A stretch of 64,000 bases of DNA from Paracentrotus lividus. Lineage: Eukaryota > Echinodermata > Echinoidea > Camarodonta > Echinidae. Below are positions 10,397 through 37,826 of this stretch, piece after piece. The stretch is taken from contig CALNVZ010003426.1 of the NCBI GenBank assembly GCA_940671915.1, positions 10,912,342 to 10,976,341 on the forward strand, written 5' to 3'. Below the pieces are notes generated by a model that was not told the DNA's origin, made no database searches, and saw only the letters and a program-made list of their open reading frames with translations. Numbering within the stretch: the stretch's first letter is position 1; each line of letters starts with the position of its first letter. The position numbers and the translations under genes are program-made.

Positions 10397-12422
10397 TTTT
10401 TTTTTTTTTACATTTTATTTATTTTTTATTTTTTTTTTTTTTTGGGGGGTGGGGGGCGTTAGGCCAATAGACCTAATATGAATTACATGATTGTAAAATG
10501 TAAGTAGAAAATCCAAAGACAGGGGACCCCATACAACTTGTGATCAAGAAGAAATATATCTTATGCTTATATTGGAATAGTGCTATGTATCTTGCCAAAC
10601 TGTTTCACACTGGGTATAAATTTCATTACCCGGTAACCCCAACAAATTATCAACTACTGATCACAAAATTGATCACAAAATAAACTTTAGGGGGAAATGG
10701 ATTGATATAGACAATAATGGTTGTAGCTCTGGCTTATTTTTCCAAAACTATTATTGATTGTATACTCACTGTACCACCATCTTAAAACAAATCAATTAGA
10801 AAGTTGAAAAGAAGAAAGATGATTGTCAGCAAAAATTCTGAATTGGTGTACATGTAGCAATATGGTTATTTACTCACACCAACTACTAGTATGTAAATTG
10901 ACATTGAAGCATCGTATGGGCTGGTTTATGTATGATAGTTTATTTCTTTAGGTTGAAAAATATGGGGGGCCTTTGGGATTTTGTTTTCTGTCTCACTCAC
11001 TATGATACCAGCATATCATAATGAGAACTCTACAAAGCTACTACCGTATGGTAACATGACGATAACTCACCAATATCAGGGAGTAAGATTTAAGGGGAGT
11101 GAGAGCGATTGCTCTCCCAAGCTCCCCTTAAATGCTTTTTTGGGGAGTGATTTACAGAGCCCCTTGTAACCCCAATCTGACATGAAGAACAAATTTAGCT
11201 CCCCTACAAATTCTCCTTGAGAGCCTCTAGGAGAGCTATTTATAGCTCCCCTGTAAATTTTAAAAATCAGTCCCTGCAATATTCTCTAAAAACGATGTCG
11301 AAATTGCATTAACTCTTTGTTTGTCAGCAACAGAATCCCTCTACCCTGAAATGTACAAGTGTATAATGTTCTATAGGCACAATACGTACCAAATGGCAAC
11401 TTAGCAATCTGTTGATAGTTCCGATGGTCAATCACAAATCAGTAAGAAATATTGGAATATTTCTTAAACTTTACTTGATCAGAAACTTACATACAACAAT
11501 AAGTGTAATTAGTCTTTCCAAATCACTTAGTACCAGTTTCTCCACAATTAAATCCCACGGCTAGAACAGAAATTTTCCTTTAACAGACAACTTTTTTGAG
11601 AATATTTTAACACACTTATAGTGCATATCATGTATATTACACAGAGCTCCAAACAAACTTTTAGCATTTTGAGTCTGGATATTTTTTTAGTGCATTACAA
11701 AGTGCCCCTACATCATGTAGCAGACTCTTTTTTTCTTCTTCTTTTTTTTTGTACCACTTAATAATTATGTGTAATTGCATGTGCATTTACATCGACCCAA
11801 ACCACAAGATAAATGAAAACAATTTGAGTAACAAAACAAAACAAAAGCAACTTAGAATTTAGACATGAGCATTTTACTTGTTCAAGTCAATGATAAAGCG
11901 ATCTCTTCTATGCAATGTACACTGCAAGTATGTACATATAGCAGAAAATAATTCCATGATCCTTTGAAGAAAACTATTTCATATAAAATATATATTCATG
12001 AAAGGTGACATAAACCCCAAAACACAAGATAACCAACAAAATCATCTGCATCTAATAACTGCTCAAGATATTATCCTGTTTTCATGTAATCATGTGAAAG
12101 CACACTTTCACATTTAATGTATAATTCCATAAAGATGCTTCACTTCGGGTTTGAAACAGTTTCCCTCTGTACAGTCAATCTCGTGATCCAATGTCAATCT
12201 TCAGAGTTTAGCTAAGATATACATATTCAAAATTGCATTCCAGGATACTACGAGCCAGTGCTCCAATCTTTCCTTAATTAATCACGTGCTGCATATGCAG
12301 TATTCTCTCAGACACCGCCGTAGGTTATGAAACTCGATGTAGCGCTATACAAAATTCCCAAATGTAATTGCTAGATTTAATATCAACAAAAGTCTAAGTA
12401 TACAAAAAGAAATTGACGATCA
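9541..12422 (-). other. 3' flank / probable 3' UTR region of ZC3H11A
   Basis: No exon found. The ZC3H11A stop is at 12425-12423, so its 3' UTR starts here; its length is unknown. A complement of AATAAA occurs at 10939-10944, among others. Contains a T-rich/ATT repeat at 10296-10445, a small foldback at 10119-10271, and a palindromic CTCCCC-rich stretch at 11080-11275. Confidence 0.45.
10119..10271. mobile_element. MITE-like family C, copy 1
   Basis: About 150 bp between GGGGGAGTTTCATCAA and TTCATGAAACGATCCCCC, with internal CCGACAAGTCCTTT. It matches the element at 42932-43076 in the same orientation. Confidence 0.65.
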
Positions 12423-27463
<15,041 letters not shown>

Positions 27464-28084
27464 GGTGATTACTGATGCTTTCCACGATGCAGAGAGAAAG
27501 AAGAACTGAGATGTAGAAACCTGTTGATATCAGTCTCTGTTGCAGAGCACTTGGTCCTCTGTGTTCAATTGTGATGAAACTTCAGAATGTTGACTGATGC
27601 AGAAAGAAATTGGCTGAACCAAGATAGCATCAAACTCTAGCAGATTTATTTTTGTATTGTTTTACAAAGTGTTCTGGTATCTGGTTGTTTGCAATGATGC
27701 CACTGACTTCCTAACTGTTTATGAAATATGATGCCACAGAACGTCTAAACTGGATATGAAATATAAGTTTGTAATTCTGCTACATGGAGTTGAGCAGGGA
27801 GGGACCAGATTGCAGTCTGAGCTGATTGCTGCAGAAACGTTGAACTGGCCCGGTCGAGAATTTGTCAAAGGAAGATTAGAACTGCTCACTCCTACAGTAC
27901 ATGCAGATTAGGTTGAATGATGAACAGATGATGAACTTCCTACAAACATGTAGACTGATGAGCACGGCTTCAAAGAAATTTTAACAATGTTACAATTGGA
28001 AACTAACTACAATTGTAGCATCTCATTTTTTTTTTTTATACTTCCGGGTAACAAAAAATATGTTGCATCCATGAATATAACAAT
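27464..28084 (-). promoter_or_regulatory. ZC3H11A 5' flank / 5' UTR region
   Basis: Upstream of the start codon. Contains repeated GCAGAAAG, TTGACTGATGCAG and similar words that may belong to the degenerate array to the right. No core promoter element could be fixed. Confidence 0.35.
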
Positions 28085-28660
28085 ATACCAGGCATATTCT
28101 CACTGGAATGTTCAGCTGACTTTATCCAAGACTATGTACAAGTATGTATGTAGATAATCAAAGAAATGTTGAAAAGCCTGGATTCGAAAAGTATGCAGGT
28201 CCTAAGAAGAAAGCTGAACAAGCTGGATAAAAGATAATGCGATTCCCCAGTAAAGTGTGAAGCTGGCTGAATCCAAGACAGGCTATGATGCTCCTCACAA
28301 AAATGTTGAGCAGGCTCTATCCAAAACAAAACAGAACTTCAGAGAAAAGTTGAAACGCTAGACATAAGACTGTGATTCCTCACAAAAGTGTTGAGTTCGA
28401 TGAATACGAAATGTACTATCCTGCTCCTCAAGGAAGTGTTGAGCGGGCTGAATCCAAACAAAACATATCCTTGGAGAAAAGTTGAATGTGAAAGATTTTT
28501 TTAAAAATGCAACTCCTCGCTAAACTGTTTAGCTCGCTGAACCAAGAAAGATGACGTTGATCCTCACAGAAATATTAACGGGCTGAATCGCAGGCTACGG
28601 GGGTCCTCACGCAACAAACTGGGCTTCATCCAAGGGAAAGCAGTTGGGATCCTACGACTG
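28085..28660. repeat. strongly degenerate tandem array (~45-65 bp unit)
   Basis: About ten diverged units of the form CCTCACAAAAATGTTGAGC followed by RGGCTGAATCCAARACA. On the minus strand a short open frame (28132-28329) shows the periodicity as FWIEPAQHF / SWIQPASHF. Unit spacing is irregular. Confidence 0.65.
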
Positions 28661-31600
28661 ATGATAGAGAAGCATATGTAAACTCCAAAATTGGGCGTGA
28701 AGATGCAACGAGATCTACCCGATGATATGCGATCACTACTAAGAAACTCTTAAAAATATGATTGATCCCACGGAAACGCGACTCAATCATTGTTTCCTCA
28801 TGACGCGGATATGTTCCATGCTTGCAACGTGTACACGGAATATGGAAAATTATTCGCGAATTCGTATCTTATCGACATCCCTGAATTTAGTCTAATTTCA
28901 AAGCACTATCGATCCATAAAGAAATTCCACGGACGGTCACTAACTATTCTCTATTCACGTTTTGATATGGGGAAAATGTCGCGTAAGGTGCAAAACGGTG
29001 TTACTCGCATGACGGACTGATCGAAACCTTTGTATTATTCAAGGTTCATGTGGCAAATCGCATTTGAATGCCAGAATTTACAACGGAGCAATTAGATATT
29101 TAGTCAAGCATTAAACATAACAATTTCCTTGAGCAGGCAAGTGTGAGCTATTAGAAGCAAGAACCGGTACTGAAAATATACAAATTTTAAGGAAAACCCA
29201 AAGTTAAGCACTACTTGTCTACAGTATCATTGTATTGAGACAGACGGCCGGTAAGAGTACAGTCGAGTAGCAACTGCCTTTAACACACGCGTAAAACATG
29301 GCAGTTTATGACGGATCCATCAAGTCCTTCCATTAGTTCACGATTGATAGCAAATTAACAGGACACATATTGCTTGGTGAGTGTCTAGTCCTATTTGGTA
29401 AATAGAATGTTCCAATCAAAGTCAATTTAGCAGAATTCCTTGAGCTATTGCGGGTTAAAAGCTGATCAATTTAATGACATCGTTGAAACAGCAAAAGGAA
29501 AAGGTCAGTATATAATGCATCTCCTTTAAAAAAAATCTGTTGCAGGTGGTCTATGGTGTGGTTTGGTACAATGTCACTTTAACTTCCAATGTCACAAAAT
29601 GTGTGCACATTGCAGGTGTCTTCAGACATGGTCGGAAGCTGGTATGGTCGTTGCTTGCTCAAAAATCTGATATCTGGTGTAAAATGTAGCATTGCTTAGC
29701 TGGTAATCTTGTTACAGGATTACTACTTCACACAGCAACACATAACAGACCAATACTCTAACTGCAAGAAGTTCCAAATGTGTGCTTCAGATGACTAGCA
29801 GTATGCCTCAACAAAACTAATTTGAAGCAAGGCTTTTAAATCAAGGAGAATAATTAAACAGCGGCATAATTTAGAAACTCATTGCATCCACTTCTTAATC
29901 TCCGATGTATGTGTTTTATTTTTCAAACAGGATTGCAATCCAATATTCCTACAGTAGACCAATTTTCCTGCAAAAAATCATTTCACACTTCAGCTTGAAC
30001 ATTTGCATAGGTATTGGAAGGTACATCATATCGATTGTCCACAGGTCAGTGTCCAGGTCCATAGGTTTGCAGAACGTCCAATCAAAAGCCAGATTCAATA
30101 TTCCATTCATCATTATGGGTAAATCAAATTTTCAATCAAAGAACGGCCCGACAGAGAACACACGGCATTTACGGTTGACTCGGATTTGGTTTACAGTAAA
30201 GATTTTTGGCATTATTTATTACGGTATCTATAGATATTGCTTTAAATTGCAATCGGAATTAGGGGATTTCAGCCAGAAGGTACGGACATGTTTTTATGTC
30301 GACGCGATACATAATTCAACACAATATCGGAGGATAATGCTTCAAATTAAAACCGGAATCAAAATATTCTTAACACTCAGAGCTTCACATTTCACGAAAA
30401 ATCGCTGTAACCCACACTTGCCGCATACCTTTGTGAACCAAAACCCTTTCGTTTAATTGTACATGAACAACCATATAAGTAGAGTTATTAAAATATAAAA
30501 TCCTAAAGACATACCCCAGTACCAGAGACAATTGCAGTAAATTCCATATTCAATAACAAAGGAAAGTATCTTCCTATTCTAATAAAGTATTTTTTTTTAA
30601 TGAAGTAGCGTCTGGGTTCTCATTATAATCCTTCAATTCCTATTTTGCCATTGCTCCCGTTTTCAATGTTAATTGATCCCTCGGTTTGCAATCAGAAGTT
30701 TACTATTATTCATAACCTCAACAACATTAATTTTCTCGTTTTACCATCTTCCGTTTTAAACGAGAAAGATTAAAATAAACGTGTGATGGTGCAGAAAATT
30801 AAAACCCAAAATTACTTACCTCTTCTATTTTATATTATTTAAACGTACTAGAAAAACAAGACCCCTTTCATTAGTTACATGTAGGTTTAGATTTATATCA
30901 GATATTTTAGTTTATATACAAAGTGCAAAGGCCCATCTTAGTTGCTCTATGAAAATAAATCTGGGAATCTATAGAGTACCAGCATTTAGTTTATCACTTG
31001 AAAAAAAGAAAAAGAAAAAGAAAGATAACTGACTATCCAACAAATGATTAAAAACAGAAATTAGACTTGGGTTGATTTTTGCTTTCAATGTTTAAATAAA
31101 AAATCAAATAAATCTTGTCCCAATAAATTCCAAGGCTGGAAGAAATCAAATTTATTTTAAAATAATAAATGTTCCACTTTCAAGATGTAAAATCCTGCTC
31201 ATGGGTGGAGGAAGGAAAGATAGAAAAAAATGATCAAATTGTGTTATTGTCAAATGGGTCAAGTTTGATTGATTTCATTAAACAAAAAAGAAAAAAAAAA
31301 TACTTGGACCCAAGGAGAAAATAAATGAAAGAACAGGAACAGAGAAAGGCAAACATAAATGAAATACTTAAAATGCAGGGCAGTAAAGATTTAACACAAA
31401 CAGAAAAAAAAAAAACATGGAATGGGACAAAGAAAATAGATTAGGATACACATTTTAGAAGGAGCAACAAAAATTATTAGGAGAGACAGAGAGGGGAAGA
31501 AAAAGAGATGGAGATAGAGAGAGGAAGAAAAATAGAGATATGGAAAGCAAGAGAAAGGAGGAAAAATAGTGATGGGAGAGAGAGAGTTAAGAAAATGAAA

Positions 31601-31729
31601 TCTTCCAAGAGTATGAGATAGGGTGAACCGAGATAGAAGCTTCCCTTATATTGCCGTATCCAGCAGCAACAATATGTCATCCCTTGTCTAAATGGAGATT
31701 ATTTCTTTTTTTTTCTCATTCTTTTTCAA
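28661..31729. other. intergenic region, no gene called
   Basis: Non-repetitive AT-rich sequence upstream of ZC3H11A. A 183-codon plus-strand ORF (29905-30456) has unconvincing composition and no recognised motif. A purine-rich GAGA stretch lies at 31480-31590. A first exon or promoter of ZC3H11A could lie in the left part. Confidence 0.45.
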
Positions 31730-31935
31730 TGGGACCTCCAGGCATCTAAGTGACCTTTAGTCATCTCAGCCACATCGTGTGACCATCACCCGTAAGAGTG
31801 ACCTTCCGCCCCCTAAGTGAACTTCATCTAGATCATAGAGACTTCTATCCATCCAAGCGACCTTGAGCCATCTCGGTGACCTTCAGCCATTATCAAAGTG
31901 ACCTTCAGCCATTATCAAAGTGACCTTCACGAGAA
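31730..31935. repeat. degenerate GTGACCTTCAGCCAT repeats
   Basis: Roughly ten units of about 20 bp such as AAGTGACCTTCAGCCATTAT; the last two are almost identical. No other content. Confidence 0.65.
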
Positions 31936-34673
31936 GTGGAGTTTACTCCCACCATCTCCATCTTTATCTCCTCTCTACTCACTTTAGGATCCTGCATGCT
32001 ACATACATGTATGAACACTTGACTGGTTGCTTGATGTTTCAGATGTTTCTCTGGTTTCAAGATGCCTTGCCTGGTATAGATAAAGAAAAAAAATGAAAGG
32101 AGTTGGGTACAAAAAAAAAAAGCCCTCAAAATAAGTGGTCGAGAAGACCTTGCTTATCAAGGGGCTAATATATAATAGGCTTACTATTTTGAACCGCGGA
32201 ACTGCACCAAAGTAAAAGGGAAAGAGGTAAATGGGCAACAAAATCTGCCCCATTTTTATTCAAGAATCAATTTGGCAACAAAATGAGCTCTGGTTTCATT
32301 AAGTATCAATTTCACAATAAAATAACGTTTGGAATAACATGTTGCTAGCCTATTTCATCTCGTCTCACTTTTAATCAATCTGGCCTTTCAAAAAAATCTC
32401 TGCTAACGTTACTCGTTAGTGCTCAAACAGTTTGGCTTAACAGGCCTAAGGATTAGATAGGGGTCTATTGAAATCCACGCTAGAAGCAAAGTTATGTCGA
32501 CACTGTGGCAAAAAAATTTTGTGTGGAGACTGAATGCGTTCCGAACCGGTTTTGCAAAAGTCGGCGAAAAATCAGGAGTCTTTTTTTATTTTCATGATAG
32601 TGAAATCAAATTTATTGAAAACCTATTCTATGATACATGTAGATATGGAGATATAAATAGATCTAGATCTAGTCTAACTTGTTACATAGAAATATAGAAA
32701 GGCTTCAATTTAAAATCAATATCTTTTGCAAAAAGTAGAAAAATCATGGGGAAAAACCAATGGACCAAGCCTAGGCGAGTTAATAGATCCAGAATCTAGA
32801 TCTACTTTGTATTGACTTAACTTAGTAAGCCTAAAGTTATGAGTGTTAAAACCTGGGGCTTTCCTGAGAATTTTTTTAAAATCTGTGTTTCCTGAAAAAT
32901 CCGGAAATGTGGCATCTCTGCTCCCGTTGGCATTTCTAAAATCAATAAGGGTAGCGCGCCCAGTATTCGGTGCCTTAAGGGGAAATCGGCAATAATATGA
33001 AAACTTCCCTCCTTTATCTGACGATCCACCCACCAGAAGAACGAAAAAATTCTACTCTAAAATATTATCGAAATCATTTAAAATATTTAATTATGGCTAA
33101 AAAAATATTGCTGATAGAATGAGGAGATGTTTTCCGCCCGGCAATCGGTTTTGCGGAATAGTATCCGGTTACGCGTGGTTTCCCTATGCGTTTCGATCGC
33201 GCAGACTCAAAAACCCGCGATGCGAAGCGTCACAACATAAAACCACGATAATGTGTAGGCGCCGCACTCAATGTCTCGCTATAACCGAATTGTGGCTAGC
33301 GCCCCCTCTTGACAAGGGTGTGTGGTTTTTTTTATGATTGCAAAACATGTGGGGCGAGATGAAAAAATTCGCTGCGACCAAAGAATAAGTGGAAGTTCCC
33401 CGTCATTCTCATACCAAATTCATGGTAGCAGCGCACAGTATTACTTCACAATGCAACCCGGAAGAGCGGCCAACCCGTTAGCGTTTTCGCTAAGAAATGC
33501 TAAAGTGGAAATATCTCTGTGATGACGTCCAATTCAGAGTAGACCTCTAGATCTAGACTAAGTTTGCAATCTCGTTTTATATTTCGATTGTGTGATTTTT
33601 TGTGGTGCTTTTGATGAATGTTTGATGATTGTTTTGAGACAGTTTGAAGGCTGATGTGTTTGTGATCTTTTTGTGAAAGGTGTTGAAGTAGCTAACAACC
33701 GATTACCGGGACGCAACCGGCCACTGGGCGCGCTACCCAACATGAAATTAACCACACAAGCAACTGAACCATCTGGGACTAATGACAAGACTCAGTAAGA
33801 AAACTTTCAGAAAACAAACTTAATTTTTCACTTTTTAAAATAACATTTTCACTTATCTTTCTTCAATAACTGAGTGATCGGATGTAGTAATCGGATGTTC
33901 CTTTCACTATCCCTGATGTTTTGAGTTTTCTTTCTTTTTTCTTGGATGAAATATTATTTTTTAAAGTCCACTTTCTGAAAATTTCCCGCACGTTTTTGGG
34001 CGTAAAAGGGCAAAAAAATAAGTGATGTTTTAATTTTTTTTTTCATGATTTTGATTTGAAATTTATCCAAAACCTATTCACTGTGTCTTATAATGACAAA
34101 GACATAGGCTACTACTTAATTTTGGAGCTGAAAGTTATTGCAAAAAGGAGAAAAACCTCGGATAAAACAACATTGACAAGATTGCAAAATTTTCACCAAA
34201 ATATGGCAGTTTGGTCCACGAGGTCAATACTAAAGTATTGACATCGTATTATGAGTGAAATTAACCAAAAACTGATCTTGAATTTGAAGCACGGACATTA
34301 AAATTGCAAAATGAGCATGAGCAGATTCAATCTCCAGCTCCATCGTCCTTCGTCTTTGAAATATGAATATGTCAGCGAATGATTTGCGAAAGCTCACAAA
34401 TGACTTTTTTCAACATCAATTCATGGTCCACATTTGATGCACCACGCGTTACCCCGGGGTATCGTAGTAACCCGGGGTATCACGTTGTTTAGCGCCATCT
34501 CACGTTTACTCGAGTACAACCATGGCATTACGCAATGCACGCGCTATGTGATGTGTGCGATACTCTAGCGCTCGCTCGCAAGCGCACTGCATGCAGTGGC
34601 TTCCGCACTCTCGCTCGAGCTGCGCTACAGCTTTCACCCCGCAGCCGAAACAAGCTCTAAAGTCTAACATCTT
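31936..34673. other. intergenic region, no gene called
   Basis: Includes two related segments, at about 32577-32660 and 34023-34115 (TTTCATGAT...AAATTTAT...AAAACCTATTC), and a CpG-richer stretch at 33119-33310. A short open frame from ATG at about 33740 ends near a fair donor (ACTCA|GTAAGA), but no partner exon was found. Confidence 0.4.
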
Positions 34674-34736
34674 TTGATTTTTCACGGCGGATTTTTTTCT
34701 ATTTTTTTTTCGTATTTTTGGTGTGAAACTGCAAAA

Positions 34737-35027
34737 ATGCCAGAATTTGATGGTGGCTACGGAATGCTCAAAGGGAAGGGCCGCAAAAGACGTAAAATTT
34801 CAAGGGAGGAAAAACTTGAGAATGCAAGACATCGCGCATTGCAGAAGTTGGGGGAGGAAGAAGCCGCCGATGTGCTAGCGGTGTTTCAGAAGGCCAGTGA
34901 CGCCGGGGATAAGGAGCAGGCAGATGGCATAATCATGACTCTGTTGGCCCAATCCCTCTCTCAAATTGAGGTCGTTTCTCTTCTCCATGTTGGGGGATAT
35001 ATAGGAATCAGAAAAATTAAGGACTAA
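34737..35027 (+). CDS. hypothetical 96-residue protein, single-exon candidate
   Basis: The ORF is open from 34674, but the ATG at 34737 has the better context (CAAAAATGCC) and starts MPEFDGGYGMLKGKG. A basic GRKRRKISREEK stretch is followed by an amphipathic, Ala/Glu-rich middle and a C-terminal SLSQIEVVSLLHVGG. I read this as compatible with a helix-turn-helix, but that is a guess. Upstream DNA (34440-34640) is CpG-rich and promoter-like; AATAAATAAATA occurs at about 35130. I do not recognise the family. It could be a small gene, the N-terminal part of a transposon-related protein, or a chance ORF. Confidence 0.4.
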   Translation: MPEFDGGYGMLKGKGRKRRKISREEKLENARHRALQKLGEEEAADVLAVFQKASDAGDKEQADGIIMTLLAQSLSQIEVVSLLHVGGYIGIRKIKD

Positions 35028-35884
35028 CAGGGGTTTTTTTTTCAAGAATATTGGGCATTATTTAATGTTGAAAAATCCCCAATAATTATTTCCCATTTTT
35101 TGGTAACCCAGGGTACGGGCTTAAAACAATAAATAAATAGATCTAATTCAACAAAATGGCCAAATTTTTTGTGGTACCCCAGGGTACCATTTATGTCATC
35201 ATTTGTCTGATCGAGGACTGTAAAATCTCCTTGGTCCGATGTGCCACTAACTGTTACCGGTATTTTTATAATAATTTTTTTTCATGTTCCACACGCTCAC
35301 ACAATCACTCACGTCACTCATCATTTGCTCATCGCGTCATCATCAATCATCACTCATCTACGACTACGGAAATGAGCGGCTGGAAGCCTTGTTATTATTC
35401 TAAAATATAACAATTCAGAAATTAATGGACGATTAAATAGTATACCTTTTAAACTACGTCATCCATCTTCTCGTTGATCATCTCCGTTCTTGTCCATAAC
35501 CGATTTAAAACAACGAATTCACTCCGCCTTCCTCGCAAACAACGTCAGGTTGACGTACGTACGTACGTATTCAAAGTACGTACGTGTGTAGAGTGAGTCG
35601 TCTAGCTATATAACGCCCACATCCACAATGCAGACTCGCCTTTAAAAAATTCGACCCCATAATTTTGATGATTTTGGCGCCCCCCCCCCCCCCCCCTCCC
35701 AGTGGTGGCTCTAGAATGGTGCAACAATTTTTTTTCCCCATGAAAACGGGCAAGCAAAAAGGTACACTCAAATTTTTTCACGTCACGCTGGTTTAAGGGG
35801 TTCAATTGGGTATAGACATGTCTTTTCTACCTTATTATTATTATCTTTTTTTGTTCAAGTTTTGATCAATTAAGCGCCCTTAAG
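35028..35884. other. intergenic, ACGT tract and poly-C
   Basis: Contains candidate poly-A signals at about 35130, an ACGT repeat at about 35551-35584 and a single GGCGCC-array unit with a C run at 35678-35698. No gene seen. Confidence 0.5.
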
Positions 35885-36737
35885 TTACAGGGCCGGTATT
35901 CTGAAAATTGTCTTATCTTTTATCTTATCTTTTATCTTATCTCAAAAGATAATAGACCGCTAATATTTGGCTTAATACGTATTCTGAAAATTATCTTATC
36001 TCTCTAAGGACCACCCTTATATTATCTCTGTCACGCCCCGTTCACGCCCAATTTTTTATCATTAACGAATCATTAAAGGTTTTAAATACTTAGGTCAACC
36101 AATAGAAGTGCCCCTTCTTTAAAATAAATTAAGATGCGCTTCGCGCACCATCAACATTAGGCGTAATTTAATCTTGCGCGATTTGGGCGCTTTCGTCTGC
36201 AAGCTAAATTTTCTTTATGACGTAAAATTTATTCTATTGTGACGTTTCTTTGGGGATTTCTCAACAAAAAAACATAAAATGAAAAGGTGTATGGTATCAA
36301 ATATGGTCTTAAATTGCATCGAAATGAGTAAAATCTACTCTAATTTCTTCGGGATGTTTCTTCTGTAGGCCTATTGATCCTGCGTACTCATTATCTTCCC
36401 CTTACTGAAAAATAATTAGGGCAAAATCTCAGTTATTATAAAGATACAACAGCCCCCTACCTGTTGTAAATTTTATTGTTGTTGCCAAGGTAGTTAAGAT
36501 AAAAAATAGATAAGATAATTTTCAGAATACCTATTATCTCAATATTTTATCTTGCGCACAGAGATATTTATGCGTCATGTTTAACTTTACGCAAAACAGC
36601 TCTGACATCATGCGCGCTCAGTGAACTTTACAAGAAAAGATAAAAGAAAAGATAAGATAATTTTCGGAATACCAATTTTGTCTTAACTCTGAGATACAAG
36701 AATATTTGTCTTAAGATATGTTTTGGAATACGGCCCC
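35885..36737. mobile_element. large foldback element E (~850 bp)
   Basis: Begins GGGCCGGTATTCTGAAAAT and ends TTGGAATACGGCCCC, with several internal copies of the TTATCTTATCTTTTATC and AAAAGATAAGATAATTTTC words, so the arms are themselves repetitive. It is inserted inside a unit of the GGCGCC-type repeat (left flank TTAAGTTACA, right flank AGGTCAATTTG). No coding capacity. Confidence 0.78.
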
Positions 36738-36830
36738 AGGTCAATTTGCTTTAAGGTCGATTTGGCGCCCTCCCCCCCCCCCCGGACAATTTGGCGCCCC
36801 ACTTAAGGTCATTTTGGCACCCCCTTGGGC
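36738..36830. repeat. GGCGCC-type repeat units (right of element E)
   Basis: Three units, CAATTTGGCGCC type, continuing the array interrupted by element E. Related to 6716-8165. Confidence 0.7.
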
Positions 36831-37485
36831 GGCTACCGGGGGTCCCTGGTTGATATGCTTTTATTTATTCATTTTTAAAAAAAACTTTCAAGCTATCTCC
36901 CACAAGCCACTTTCTAAAGTGCAGATCAAATGTACACTCCTATCTATTAATTTCTATCTCTTTTTCTCTATTTACTTCTATCTCCTCTTCTCTCGATCCC
37001 TCCTATTCGCTCTATCTCTCCTGTCTTTACTGTACACCCCTCTCTCTCTCTCTCTGCTTCTGTCTTTATTTTTATGGTAGTGTGTCTGTCTGTCTTCCCT
37101 GGGTAAATAAAACGATATTATTATTATTATTATTTTGTCTGTCTGTCTCTCTCTCTCTCTCATTTTCCGTTTATCCTGCCCCTCATGAGGGACCCAAGTG
37201 ATCACAGAACAAATGAGCTTTACTTCTCTTTTTCTCTCGTTCTCCTTTCTTCTCATTCTCTCTTATTTTTTTCTACCTCTCTACTACACCACATCTCTTA
37301 TCTTTTTATTTCTTGAACTAAGCTAGGATCAACAAGAGCTAAAGGTTTGCATTAGTTTTTGAGTCCGTCTGTTTGTCTATCATTTATTTTGTTTGTTCTT
37401 TTTTGTTTTTTGAGTGGTCTTTTTACCTGCTCTTTGTATTTTTCTATTCCTTTTCATCCTTATTTCTCTCTCTGTACGTTCTACT

Positions 37486-37516
<31 letters not shown>

Positions 37517-37564
37517 GCAATAGCAATTTCCTGTACATGGCAAAAGAATTAAACGAGGAGACAA
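36831..37564. repeat. pyrimidine-rich CT repeats
   Basis: Blocks of (CT)n and TCTG at 36945-37160 and 37440-37515. They include a retroposon-like tail CCCTGGGTAAATAAAACG followed by (ATT)n at 37098-37135, also found inverted at 63888-63933. No gene. Confidence 0.6.
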
Positions 37565-37566
37565 CT

Positions 37567-37826
37567 TAGGGTGGTATCTCACTTTGCGGAAACAAAATTG
37601 AGAGAGATTTGCCAGCATGGCATTGTACTAGATTTTTCGGCGACGAAATCTTTTGTGCTACGTACAAAAGGTTACGTGGCACAAAAGATGGATTAGTCAG
37701 CTTGGCATTGTACTAGATCTGTCTCCTGTAGCACACAAAAATCTGTTGCGTAGACAGATATAGTGCAATGCCATGCTGGCAAATCTGTCTCAATTTTGTT
37801 TCCGCGAAGTGAGATAGTACCCTTAG
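37567..37826. mobile_element. foldback element I, copy 1
   Basis: Ends AGGGTGGTATCTCACTTTGC and GCGAAGTGAGATAGTACCCT. Internal arms AGCATGGCATTGTACTAGAT and the complement. Related ends bound the element at 63030-63331. Confidence 0.85.

Noticed and set aside
29905..30456. 183-codon plus-strand ORF, the longest in the gene-free middle
   Set aside because: No recognised motif, composition close to translated AT-rich intergenic DNA, no splice or promoter support.
32716..33033. 105-codon minus-strand ORF
   Set aside because: No motif, no splice context and no sign of conservation visible.
33740..33798. Possible plus-strand first exon (ATG, open to ACTCA|GTAAGA)
   Set aside because: The donor is fair but no second exon in matching phase could be found; the match is too short to trust.
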